NCBI RefSeq assembly: GCF_037080055.1
Contig: NZ_JBAOJI010000002.1
Coordinates: 496,001-560,000, forward strand
Reading direction: 5' to 3'
From: Halovenus sp037080055
GTDB lineage: Archaea; Halobacteriota; Halobacteria; Halobacteriales; Haloarculaceae
DNA: 64,000 nucleotides
Position numbers and translations under genes: made by a program. The notes under the pieces were generated by a model. It was not told where the DNA came from, made no database searches, and was given only the letters and a program-made list of their open reading frames with translations. Below are positions 34,129 to 43,061 of the stretch, in pieces. Numbering within the stretch: position 1 is the first letter of the stretch; each line of letters starts with the position of its first letter.

Positions 34129-35259
34129 TCATGCATTTATATATTTTTTATATAATATCTCTGTATTTGACACGGTTTCTTCCATTGTAAATGAATTTTC
34201 AACCCGTTCCAAACCGGCTTGCCCCATATTTTCCATCGTGTTCGGGTTGTTAATTGTACTTATTATTTTCTCCGATAAATCTTCACTATCTCCGACGGTG
34301 GCTAGTTTGCCAGTCTCGTTATCAACAACCACTTCTGGAATGGCACTTGTACGTGTAGCAACGATCGGTGTGCCTGCAGCCATTGCCTCAAGCAGCACCA
34401 GTCCGAACCCTTCCCTTCTCGAAGGGAGAACGAACAAATCAAATGCGTGCATGAGTTCGGGAATGTCGGAGCGAAATCCGGCGAATGTAACATTATTCTC
34501 TAATCCTAAAGTATGGCATTGTCGTTCGAGCTCTTCTCGGTTCGGGCCATCTCCAACGATAAGAAGGTGAACCTGGGGGTTCGCATCGATCACCCTGGGT
34601 AGTGAATCCAGCAGAATATCAATACCCTTAACATTCACCAGGCGACATACTGTTCCGATCAGTATCTGACTATCATCCGGGAGCGTAGACCGTATCTCAC
34701 GAACATCATCCTGATTTACTTGCTGAAATGGTTTCAAATCAAGGCCGTAATGAATCGTCGTGAACTTTTCCTCACGAGAGAATGTATTTTCTGAATGAAA
34801 GTCTTTTAAAAAATCAGATATTGTGATTATTTCATCTGAGATGGCTGCCGTTAGAGAATGTAGCCATCGATAAGGCAAGGATTCCAAGTAAGGTGCATTG
34901 TTATGCTTTGTTGATATTATTGGTGTATTAGAAGTCAAAATGCCCGCTATTGACCCATAGACATCTCCACGAAATAAATGAGTATGAATTATATCAAAAT
35001 CATTTTTGGTAATATATCTAATTAATCGAGCCAAGCCGATTGGATCCATAGTACGTTCAATACCAATGCATGATACTGTACATCCTGCTTGCTCGAATTC
35101 ACGTTCCATTTCTGCGGGACCTCGTAGATACGCAACATGGACTTCCCAGCCTCGACCAATTAAGCCCTCACACAAACTCAAGAGATGGTTTGCTACGCCT
35201 GCCTTTTTTAATCCAGGCATTACATGGAGGATCGTCGGAGAGGTCTCAGACGTTTTCAT
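34129..35259 (-). CDS. GT4-family glycosyltransferase
   Basis: 376 residues, GT-B fold. N-terminus ILHVMPGLKKAGVANHL (glycine-rich donor/acceptor loop), the mid TIHYGLDLKPFQQ hinge, the C-terminal LIGTVCRLVNVKGIDILLDS, LIVGDGPNREE, FAGFRSDIPE, and the EX7E-type PSRREGFGLVLLEAMAAG motif. It resembles EpsF/Pel-type transferases. It is divergent from the next transferase gene (35333). Confidence 0.88.
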   Translation of the reverse strand: MKTSETSPTILHVMPGLKKAGVANHLLSLCEGLIGRGWEVHVAYLRGPAEMEREFEQAGCTVSCIGIERTMDPIGLARLIRYITKNDFDIIHTHLFRGDVYGSIAGILTSNTPIISTKHNNAPYLESLPYRWLHSLTAAISDEIITISDFLKDFHSENTFSREEKFTTIHYGLDLKPFQQVNQDDVREIRSTLPDDSQILIGTVCRLVNVKGIDILLDSLPRVIDANPQVHLLIVGDGPNREELERQCHTLGLENNVTFAGFRSDIPELMHAFDLFVLPSRREGFGLVLLEAMAAGTPIVATRTSAIPEVVVDNETGKLATVGDSEDLSEKIISTINNPNTMENMGQAGLERVENSFTMEETVSNTEILYKKYINA

Positions 35260-35332
35260 AGTCCTATGGGTGCAGGCGAACTCATAAACTACTTGTGATA
35301 CGTCCTATTACGATTTGGATGGTTATCTTAGG

Positions 35333-36490
35333 ATGGATTCAAAGCTGCGTATTCTACTTTCACCGAGCATTTTCCCTCCGGAGTCCGGGGGTCCAGCAAC
35401 GTTCATGCCTGAATTAGGTAGTTCGCTATTACAAAGGGGGCACAAAATAAAAGTAGTTACTAATGGTAAACCTCACCCGAACATAGATAATAATTTCGAG
35501 TATGAAATTGTTCGCACAGGTGAGCATAAGTCAACAATATCACGATATCTCTCTCAAATACGAGCGTTAAAAAATGCATCTAAAAGATTTAAACCGGACG
35601 TGATCGTCTCAAATGGTTCGGATTTTCCTCCAGCAGTAGTTTCAAAACTAACTGGGATTCCGCTTGTATCGAAGGTTGTTGGAGATAGTGCATGGGAACG
35701 CGCAAGACGCCGGGGTAATGTTACGGACGGAATCAACAGATTTCAAAAAAAATCGTATGGATTTCGCGTGAAAGTATTCAAATTGCTTCGGAATTTCGAA
35801 GCTAATTCTGCTGATCGTATAATAGTTCCCAGTGATTATTTGAAACAGATCGTCCTGTCGTGGGATATTCCACGATCAAAGGTTGTAAAGATATATAATT
35901 CTATTAATATTAGCGTAGATGCACCATCTCATAAAAAAAGGGGTACAGACATTTTGACAGTTGCACGCCTAGTTGGGTGGAAAGGAATAAAAAACCTCAT
36001 TTCTGCTTTTGAAAACCTTGCTGCCCAACATTCTAAGCCACACTTGCACATTCTGGGTGATGGCCGTAAGCGAACAGAGTTTGAGGAATACGCACAATCC
36101 ACTAGTGTTTCAGATCGCATCCACTTTCATGGCAGAGTACCACATAACAAAGTATTAGAGCATATGAAGCGATGTCGGGTATTCGTTCTAAATTCATCGT
36201 ATGAGGGTCTTCCTCACGTAGTATTAGAAGCGATGGCATGCGGCTTGCCTGCTATTGTTTCAAATGCAGGAGGGAACACGGAGGTAGTGAATGATAGACA
36301 AACTGGTTTCATAATAGATCCAGATAATGTGGAAGAATTATCAAAAAAGATGTGTGATCTTATCTCATCAGATGATAAGTTTGCTGAGTTTCAGAGAGAA
36401 GCTATAAAACTACTAAACTCGAAGTTTAACCATGCGAACATGATTGACAGATATGAACATACGCTGATTGATATTTCTCAACATGATTGA
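35333..36490 (+). CDS. GT4-family glycosyltransferase
   Basis: 385 residues. N-terminus LRILLSPSIFPPESGGPATF with the PPxxGG loop, and a C-terminal domain with ILTVARLVGWKGIKNLISAF, HILGDGRKRTE, IHFHGRVPHNKV, and the NSSYEGLPHVVLEAMACG motif. The ATG at 35333 is preferred over TTG 18 bp upstream. Strongly AT-rich codon use (ATA, TTA, AGA) compared with the flanks, suggesting acquired DNA. Confidence 0.88.
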   Translation: MDSKLRILLSPSIFPPESGGPATFMPELGSSLLQRGHKIKVVTNGKPHPNIDNNFEYEIVRTGEHKSTISRYLSQIRALKNASKRFKPDVIVSNGSDFPPAVVSKLTGIPLVSKVVGDSAWERARRRGNVTDGINRFQKKSYGFRVKVFKLLRNFEANSADRIIVPSDYLKQIVLSWDIPRSKVVKIYNSINISVDAPSHKKRGTDILTVARLVGWKGIKNLISAFENLAAQHSKPHLHILGDGRKRTEFEEYAQSTSVSDRIHFHGRVPHNKVLEHMKRCRVFVLNSSYEGLPHVVLEAMACGLPAIVSNAGGNTEVVNDRQTGFIIDPDNVEELSKKMCDLISSDDKFAEFQREAIKLLNSKFNHANMIDRYEHTLIDISQHD

Positions 36491-36512
36491 CTAACGTCTG
36501 GCATGGGACGTT

Positions 36513-37640
36513 TTATTTCCTGTGTTCGATAATTTCTTGTAGCCGTTGTATTACATATTTATCACTGTACTGGGCAACATGGTCGTATCCTCTATCAGCT
36601 AAGAACTGTCGTTCTGACGTATTCTCTAAAAGGTAAGTAATTCTATCACAAAAATTGTCAAGATTATTCTCTTCAACAATATATTTTTGGTGGTCCTCTG
36701 GACTGATTTCTCGGATACCACCAACATTCGTACTAACGAATGGGCACTTTGCTGCCATTGATTCAAGAAGTACCCTTGGGAAGCCTTCAGACCGAGATGG
36801 GAGGATATATATGTCGGATGCTTTATAATATTTGATTGCTTCATTATTTGGAACTTTACCTTTGAGTATGACTGAGTCGCAGAGGTTAGAATCATTAAGT
36901 CTACGCTTTAATTTCTTATAGTACGGTCCATCACCAACCACAACCAATTTTATGTCTTTATTTTTTGTTTCCAAGTGGTCAGCAATCTCAGGAATCCTGT
37001 CCGCACCCTTATGCTTTGCAACTCGATGCAGGTACAGTACAACCTGCTGATCGCTTGGGAGGCCCAGTTCGTTTCTAATCTTTTCGGGACTACCTAACTG
37101 ATCAAACCGGTCACGGTCAACCCAGTTTGGCAGCTCTTCTATTTGTTCTAATCTGATGTTGTAGGTATCGGAATAATAGTGACGCATAGTATCCGTCCCA
37201 GTAACTAACACATCCGTAAGATACAACGACAAGCGGAATCCAATGTATGACTTGAGCTGGGAAGCAATACCTGCCAATGATTTAGGAGAATCTCTAGCCT
37301 CTTCCATTTCTCCACAATTCCAGTACAACGATAGCGTATTTGGGAGGAATGATACAAATCCGCCAATAATTCCCCAATAGTATGAATAGTGTACGTATAT
37401 ATTATTATATCCGCGAATTCTTAATGAAAGCAGGACCAATAATGTCTCTATCAATCTGAAAACCGATGAGCTGGTTTTTTGGATATATGTATTCATTCCC
37501 TCTATTTCGGACCCCCTTTCGACGACAACTTTTAAATCAAATTCAGTGTTTAATTCCTGCAACAATTCATACTCATAGTATAGGTGCTCTCCTGTATTCG
37601 GATCGTACTCCGGCAATACATACACTAGTTTTTCAGTCAT
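36513..37640 (-). CDS. GT4-family glycosyltransferase
   Basis: 375 residues. N-terminus KLVYVLPEYDPNTGEHLYYE. C-terminal domain VVLYLHRVAKHKGADRIPEI, VVVGDGPYYKK, VILKGKVPNNEA, and PSRSEGFPRVLLESMAAK (EX7E-type). A hydrophobic patch at about 85-115 may dock to the membrane. It overlaps the upstream gene by 4 bp (ATGA), so both are one transcript. AT-rich codon use. Confidence 0.86.
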   Translation of the reverse strand: MTEKLVYVLPEYDPNTGEHLYYEYELLQELNTEFDLKVVVERGSEIEGMNTYIQKTSSSVFRLIETLLVLLSLRIRGYNNIYVHYSYYWGIIGGFVSFLPNTLSLYWNCGEMEEARDSPKSLAGIASQLKSYIGFRLSLYLTDVLVTGTDTMRHYYSDTYNIRLEQIEELPNWVDRDRFDQLGSPEKIRNELGLPSDQQVVLYLHRVAKHKGADRIPEIADHLETKNKDIKLVVVGDGPYYKKLKRRLNDSNLCDSVILKGKVPNNEAIKYYKASDIYILPSRSEGFPRVLLESMAAKCPFVSTNVGGIREISPEDHQKYIVEENNLDNFCDRITYLLENTSERQFLADRGYDHVAQYSDKYVIQRLQEIIEHRK

Positions 37641-38812
37641 TTATTTATGTCACACCTTTCATTTGAGGCATATCCAACAGTAAGCCACGCGGATACAAGT
37701 TCTTCAGCTAATGTCTCCGGATTATATTGATTAGATACAAATTTTTTAGCTTGTTTTCCCATATTGATGATTTTATTTTTATCATTATAGAGCTTACTTA
37801 ATGATTCAGCAATGGCCTGTGGGGAATCTTCATCTAATAGAATACCTGTTTCTCCATCATTTATGATTTCTAAAGCACCTCTAGTCCGTGTTGCGACGAC
37901 TGGTGTAGCATAATAAAATGATTCGATAATCACCCTGCCAAATGTCTCACGCTTAGATGGTAGTACTGTGATCGTTGCAGATCGGTAGTATTGACCAATC
38001 TGATCGTAATCTACAACGCCTGTAAATGTTATCATGTCTTCAATACCCAATTCTTGTGAGTGACTTTCTAGCTGCTGCCGCTCTGGTCCATCTCCAACAA
38101 TGACTAATTCAATATTGGGAATAGTATCTTGTAACATAGCAACTGTTTCGATTAAATTATGTACATTCTTTAATTCAACCAAACGTCCTATAAATAGTAT
38201 TGTCATATTGTCTGTCTGATCATCTATATTAATATCATTATTGTCAATTAGTTCAGAAACGGGGGTGTAATTCAAATGTATCTTATCTTTTTCCAATCCT
38301 AATTTGTCTACACAGTAGCTTCTACCAGTAGTATTCGTTACCCGAATAGCATCGGCAAGCGGGAGAATCTTTTTACCAACTTTTCTCTTTATCCTATTTT
38401 TATATTGCTCTTTTAGCCATTTAGGATCATCTAAATTGGAAGGTCGAAGCTCGGCAAAATAAGGAATATCATATAACTCCCCTAATAATAATCCGACTAA
38501 ACCATCATCAAATGGAGTTTGAGAAACAATCAAATCAATTCTATTATTATTACATATTTTGTTGCCAGTCCGGAATGCATCTTTTGGAAACAGTAGCCGA
38601 TGACGAGACCGGGTTGGATATACTACAAGATTCTCATTCAATTCATAACGACGGTCAAGATCTCTATTTTTTGATAAAACAACCGAATGAATTGTACTCC
38701 CGTCTTTGAACCTGGATAAGGTATCAGCATACAATAGATGTCGTTCACGCGTATCTCCTGGTCCCTCTGATTCTAATACAGAGTCATCTAAGCTTATCAG
38801 AAGTACATTCAT
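37637..38812 (-). CDS. GT4-family glycosyltransferase
   Basis: 391 residues. N-terminus MNVLLISLDDSVLESEGPGD, then a hydrophobic middle. C-terminal domain MTILFIGRLVELKNVHNLIE, LVIVGDGPERQQLE, ITFTGVVDYDQIGQYY, PSKRETFGRVIIESFYYA (EX7E-type). It overlaps the following glycosyltransferase by 4 bp and starts 6 bp after the stop of the sulfatase-like gene (38819), so the three form an operon. Many ATA/AAT codons. Confidence 0.86.
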   Translation of the reverse strand: MNVLLISLDDSVLESEGPGDTRERHLLYADTLSRFKDGSTIHSVVLSKNRDLDRRYELNENLVVYPTRSRHRLLFPKDAFRTGNKICNNNRIDLIVSQTPFDDGLVGLLLGELYDIPYFAELRPSNLDDPKWLKEQYKNRIKRKVGKKILPLADAIRVTNTTGRSYCVDKLGLEKDKIHLNYTPVSELIDNNDINIDDQTDNMTILFIGRLVELKNVHNLIETVAMLQDTIPNIELVIVGDGPERQQLESHSQELGIEDMITFTGVVDYDQIGQYYRSATITVLPSKRETFGRVIIESFYYATPVVATRTRGALEIINDGETGILLDEDSPQAIAESLSKLYNDKNKIINMGKQAKKFVSNQYNPETLAEELVSAWLTVGYASNERCDINK

Positions 38813-38818
38813 ATGATG

Positions 38819-39742
38819 TTACTCAATGTATCCTAATTTTTTGAGTCGTTCCTGCACAGAGGACGACGTTCCTGACTGTTCCGCAGGGGAATGGTCTAAT
38901 TTAATATTCTTACGGGTATCGTATTCTAACTCATACCAAGGCACATCAACTAACGCTGAAATCCGTGGACCGCCGTGGCCGTAAATTCGCCACGGAAGAG
39001 ACTTTGATGGATCCCCAAATGACTCCCCATGATCTGATGTCACAATCGTTTTTCCAACAAGCTCCTCTGATAATTTCTCCACGGCTGGGAACACTTTTCT
39101 CAGGTTGTCCCGATAAGCATTTCGCAACTTGGTTTCTCGCAGCTCCCCCTTAGCAAAAAGACGCCATGGATTCCGTGCCTTTTTACGAATCCCACTGTCA
39201 CTTTTTTCAAACTCTCTCTCAATCTGTGTTGCTCCGACAAAGGGGTGATGTGGTTGAAGAAAGTGAATGATGAGACGCTTGTTTGGGTAGTCGCTGTTGG
39301 CCTGGAGTGCTGAATTTAAAACAGTCTCTGGTAAAATAGCACCCGCTTTTTTATCTTTTTCAGTGGCATCAACGTATTCTGTTTTATAAAATGGATCATC
39401 CAGTACAGTTGTAACAAACGGATTCACGGTAACATATACGATATCATTATATTCATCGGGAAAATTTCGTTCGAGAAATTTGACCGTTCGAGTCCCTTTG
39501 GATTTGACTTTTGATAACGTACCACTACAGGAAAGTTCGGGCTCCAAGTCACGGAAAGTGTCGAACCGACAAGCATCAAGTATTATACAATTATCCCAGT
39601 CTTCTGAAAGAAGATCAACGCCTTCGTTCTGTTCAATAGGGGAATATATAGCCTCGGCCAATTTTTTTAACCCACGATACCGTATCCATTCGACTGGAGA
39701 ATCACTTGATAGTAACCTCTGTAGAGCGTCTGTCGTAGTCAT
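38819..39742 (-). CDS. alkaline phosphatase superfamily protein (sulfatase-like), truncated-core type
   Basis: 307 residues, shorter than the other two in this window. Metal site start CIILDACRFDTFRDLEPE (about 52-69), no C/S-X-P-S-R motif: the following stretch reads SCSGTLSKVKSKGTRT. Second metal site IVTSDHGESFGD (about 226-237). C-terminus VQERLKKLGYIE shares the conserved tail of the other two. Probably a distinct hydrolase or transferase variant acting on glycan phosphate or sulfate. First gene of an operon with two glycosyltransferases. Confidence 0.72.
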   Translation of the reverse strand: MTTTDALQRLLSSDSPVEWIRYRGLKKLAEAIYSPIEQNEGVDLLSEDWDNCIILDACRFDTFRDLEPELSCSGTLSKVKSKGTRTVKFLERNFPDEYNDIVYVTVNPFVTTVLDDPFYKTEYVDATEKDKKAGAILPETVLNSALQANSDYPNKRLIIHFLQPHHPFVGATQIEREFEKSDSGIRKKARNPWRLFAKGELRETKLRNAYRDNLRKVFPAVEKLSEELVGKTIVTSDHGESFGDPSKSLPWRIYGHGGPRISALVDVPWYELEYDTRKNIKLDHSPAEQSGTSSSVQERLKKLGYIE

Positions 39743-39943
39743 TTTAATTTATACTCCTCTACCCATTATAAGAATGTTTCGCACATAACCCCACGTAGAA
39801 ATATTGCCTTTGTCTGTCATTCAGTAATCTATTTAGCCAAATTTCTCTTTTGATTTCATATTTATACCTACATTTACCCTCCCAAAGCGGTGGGGAGCCT
39901 GAGAACGAAAGATATTCATACAAAACGAATAGTTAGAAACTGT

Positions 39944-40921
39944 ATGGCCATTCTCGTAACAGGTGGTAGTGGATTTATCGGTTCCCATATGGTTGAACAT
40001 CTGATAGATGTTCAAGACGAGAATATTCTTATCCTAGATAATTTCTCCACAGGCTCCAAAAATAATATTTCCCATCTCGATTCTGACCAAATAGATATTA
40101 TTACTGGAGATATTCGTAACTCAGATCTTTTTTCTTCCTTAGACAGCAATATTTCCGCAATTTACCATTTCGCAGCAGCGGTCGGAGTAAAAAAAGTATT
40201 AGAGGACCCCCTTTATTCGTTTCAAACTAATCTTCATGGTACGGAGAATATTATTAGGGCTGCTGTCGAAGCAGAGGTACCCATATTTTTAGCCTCGACA
40301 TCAGAGATATACGGAAAGAACGAGAAAGTCCCACTCAGTGAAAATGATGACCGTCTGATTGGTCCAATTAGCGTGCCAAGGTGGGGGTATGCTACTTCTA
40401 AAGCAACGGATGAATTTTTGTCACTCTTGCACTATGAGCAGAGTGGACTTCCTGTGAGAATCGGTCGATTTTTTAATATAGTGGGCCCGCGCCAAACTGG
40501 GCAGTATGGCATGGTAATTCCACGATTCGTTGAACAAGCGCTCAATGGAGAGCCAATTACAGTTTATGGAGACGGTACACAAACAAGAAGTTTCACGCAC
40601 GTCAAAGATGCCGTCAAGATAACTTATGACTTAATGAAGTCTCCTGAAGCTTGTGGGGAAGCAGTCAATATTGGAACCTCAAATCCGACGACGATCAACC
40701 AGCTTGCAAACCGGGTTATTGAACTCACAGACTCGGACTCAGATATCGAATATATTCCTTTTGAGGAGGTTTATAATGATGACTTTGAGGAACCTTCGGA
40801 GCGGGAGCCAGATTTGTCAAAGTTACAAAACTTGATCGGGTGGAAGCCTACCACCGATCTTGATAGAATACTAAAAGATGTAATCGACACCAGGATTGGG
40901 AATGATGCTGTGACTATATGA
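39944..40921 (+). CDS. NAD-dependent nucleotide-sugar epimerase/decarboxylase-like
   Basis: 325 residues. GGSGFIGS (8-15) binds NAD, then FAAAVGVKKVLEDP, an ASTSEIYG strand, the catalytic YATSK, and GPRQTGQYGMVIPRFVEQAL followed by VYGDGTQTRSFTHVKDA. This combination resembles UDP-glucuronate decarboxylase or UDP-GlcNAc/Glc 4-epimerase. ATG 39944 is chosen as start; the preceding 18 codons are basic. Its TGA overlaps the next ATG by 4 bp (translational coupling to the dehydrogenase). Confidence 0.86.
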   Translation: MAILVTGGSGFIGSHMVEHLIDVQDENILILDNFSTGSKNNISHLDSDQIDIITGDIRNSDLFSSLDSNISAIYHFAAAVGVKKVLEDPLYSFQTNLHGTENIIRAAVEAEVPIFLASTSEIYGKNEKVPLSENDDRLIGPISVPRWGYATSKATDEFLSLLHYEQSGLPVRIGRFFNIVGPRQTGQYGMVIPRFVEQALNGEPITVYGDGTQTRSFTHVKDAVKITYDLMKSPEACGEAVNIGTSNPTTINQLANRVIELTDSDSDIEYIPFEEVYNDDFEEPSEREPDLSKLQNLIGWKPTTDLDRILKDVIDTRIGNDAVTI

Positions 40922-42225
40922 CCGTGTCTACCAACAATTCTCTTCACCAACAAATTGATGATCGGAATACAAAAGTCGGCGTAATTGGATTGGGATATGT
41001 AGGTCTGCCTTTAGCAATAGCGCTGACAGAGGCGGGATTCCAAGTTGCGGGATTCGATATTGATGAATCTCGTGTCGCCAGGCTTCAAAAAGGTAGTAGC
41101 TATGTGGATGACGTCAGCGATGCGGAAATTGAAAACGCGATCCAGCAAGGTTTTAATCCGGGAAGTACCCCCAGAACAATTGCTGGATGTAGAGCATACA
41201 TTTTAGCGGTACCTACTGGCCTTGAGGGTGATGAACCTGACATGTCCGCCGTTGAATCGGCGGCGAAGATCGTGGCTGAATATTCCGGTAAAGAAGAAAT
41301 ATTAGTAGTCGTTAGCAGCACTGTTTATCCGGGTGCTACCCGTGAGGTTGTTATTCCTACGGTAATGGGTGAGCGCGAAACGACGACTCATTTCGCCATG
41401 GTTCCAGAAAGGATTAACCCAGGTGGGGAGTATTCGATAGAAGAAATACCACTTGTTGTCGGTGCCAACACTGACTCCGCACGTGAGGCAGCGCAGCTAC
41501 TATTTGACCCAATTGTCTTAGAGACGTACCCAGTCCGTTCTACGACAACAGCGGAGTTAGCAAAAACTCTTGAGAACACATATCGGATGGTTAATATTGC
41601 ACTTGTTAATGAACTTATAACGCTCTCAGAGGGAATTGATGGGCAAGTGTGGGATGCGATTAATGCAGCAGCAACTAAACCGTTCGGATTCCAGGCATTT
41701 CGGCCAGGCCCAGGTGTGGGAGGTCACTGTATCCCAGTTGATCCGCAGTTTTTGACATGGCGTGCTAAGCAAATTGGAGCAGAAGTCTCCTTTATCGAGG
41801 ATGCTCATCAAATAAACGAACAGATGCCGAGTTTTGTGCTTAACCGATTTGAATTACTTCTTCAGGCAAGAGGGATTAATTTGGCCGACGCTTCGCTTGT
41901 CGCACTTGGTGCCGCATACAAGCCAAACGTTGGTGATCTGCGGAATTCACCAGCGCTTCGTGTTATAAATCAATTCCCGGACACCGCAGAAGTTACGATC
42001 GTGGAACCTCATACTGCCGAGGCAAGCACAGGGCACACGTGGGTTCAGTCAGAAAAAGAGGCAGGTATCAAAGACGCAGATGCCACGATACTACTTGTTG
42101 ATCATGATGACTTTGATTTGAATTTTATTGGGAATGCATCAGATTTCATATTTGACTCACGGAATGTTATGCCAGACGAAATCAATGCTGACGTAGTAAC
42201 ATTGGGGGAGTTCAACATTGATTAG
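40918..42225 (+). CDS. UDP-sugar 6-dehydrogenase (WecC/WbpA-like)
   Basis: 435 residues. NAD-binding GVIGLGYVGLPLAIALTEAG (about 21-40), SSTVYPGATREVV, the FAMVPERINPGG segment, and the catalytic GPGVGGHCIPVDPQFLTW with the nucleophilic Cys (about 270). C-terminal AAYKPNVGDLRNSPAL. Oxidises the C6 hydroxyl of a UDP-hexose (e.g., UDP-GlcNAc or UDP-ManNAc) to the uronate. Coupled to the epimerase upstream, so uronic acids are likely in the glycan. Confidence 0.9.
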   Translation: MTVSTNNSLHQQIDDRNTKVGVIGLGYVGLPLAIALTEAGFQVAGFDIDESRVARLQKGSSYVDDVSDAEIENAIQQGFNPGSTPRTIAGCRAYILAVPTGLEGDEPDMSAVESAAKIVAEYSGKEEILVVVSSTVYPGATREVVIPTVMGERETTTHFAMVPERINPGGEYSIEEIPLVVGANTDSAREAAQLLFDPIVLETYPVRSTTTAELAKTLENTYRMVNIALVNELITLSEGIDGQVWDAINAAATKPFGFQAFRPGPGVGGHCIPVDPQFLTWRAKQIGAEVSFIEDAHQINEQMPSFVLNRFELLLQARGINLADASLVALGAAYKPNVGDLRNSPALRVINQFPDTAEVTIVEPHTAEASTGHTWVQSEKEAGIKDADATILLVDHDDFDLNFIGNASDFIFDSRNVMPDEINADVVTLGEFNID

Positions 42226-43061
42226 GGGCGTCAATCTCTCCCCTATCACAGCCAGAGCAAAAATTCAGATTCTAGTAAATCAATCATGTGTATCATATTG
42301 CCTATTTACAACGTGTCTTGAACGGCGTGTTTAAGAGTGCTTCAGACCGGTTTCCGGTATAATTCTCGTCGTAGTTTGAACGCCATAATTACTGTGTCAG
42401 CTTATTCATAGAGCCGCTCTAATGAGGCGTCTCTAAACACAATCACACCCCGTACCTCAGAACAGTAAAATTCGGAAAGGGGTCTGTAGAAAACCCGTTG
42501 ACGAAGCAGTCAAAACCATTCTCGAAACTGTGCTTGATTTAACCAATAAATCTCTACTTAGCGGTTGATATCGAATATCTCTACAGCTTCGATGACGGAT
42601 TCGACAGTATGTTACTCGTCTCAGGACACTATTTGAGCAGTAATCCGCTGTCGGTTCCTTCGTCTACTCTGGAGCGCCTCACTAAGAGAGTCCTGCCATA
42701 ATCGTTCTTTGTGATCGACAAGCTGTTCCGAAACCGCTTCTTGGACTGTGCCTGCATGTATTATACCTGCCTGGCGTTGAAAAATTACCACATTATTGTG
42801 TTGATACACTCGACATCGAACCGAGGTAATTCAGTATACTGTCCACTCACCATACTCCGCGTCCTGTTCGCTTTACGTTAGCCGCGGGAGTCGTTTGCGG
42901 CGAGCAGCGGCACAATCTGCGGAGTTACAAACCGGACATGTGGACTGGAGCAATGGTTTCGTCAGTACAGAACGCGAGACCCAGTCCGGTGCTGCCTGGG
43001 CCCACATATCTGTCCCAAGCGTGGACCTGATTATGAGCCAGGCAAGCGACTAGTTTGAGGT
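42226..43061. other. intergenic interval, decayed
   Basis: About 830 bp. A 62-codon minus-strand ORF (42621-42809, including VVIFQRQAGIIHAGTVQEAV) is unsupported by motif. No insertion-sequence ends seen. The AT-rich glycan block ends near here. Confidence 0.45.

Noticed and set aside
42621..42809. 62-codon minus-strand ORF between the dehydrogenase and the glycosylphosphotransferase
   Set aside because: No motif recognised, no start signal, in an AT-rich decayed interval; listed only under the intergenic entry.
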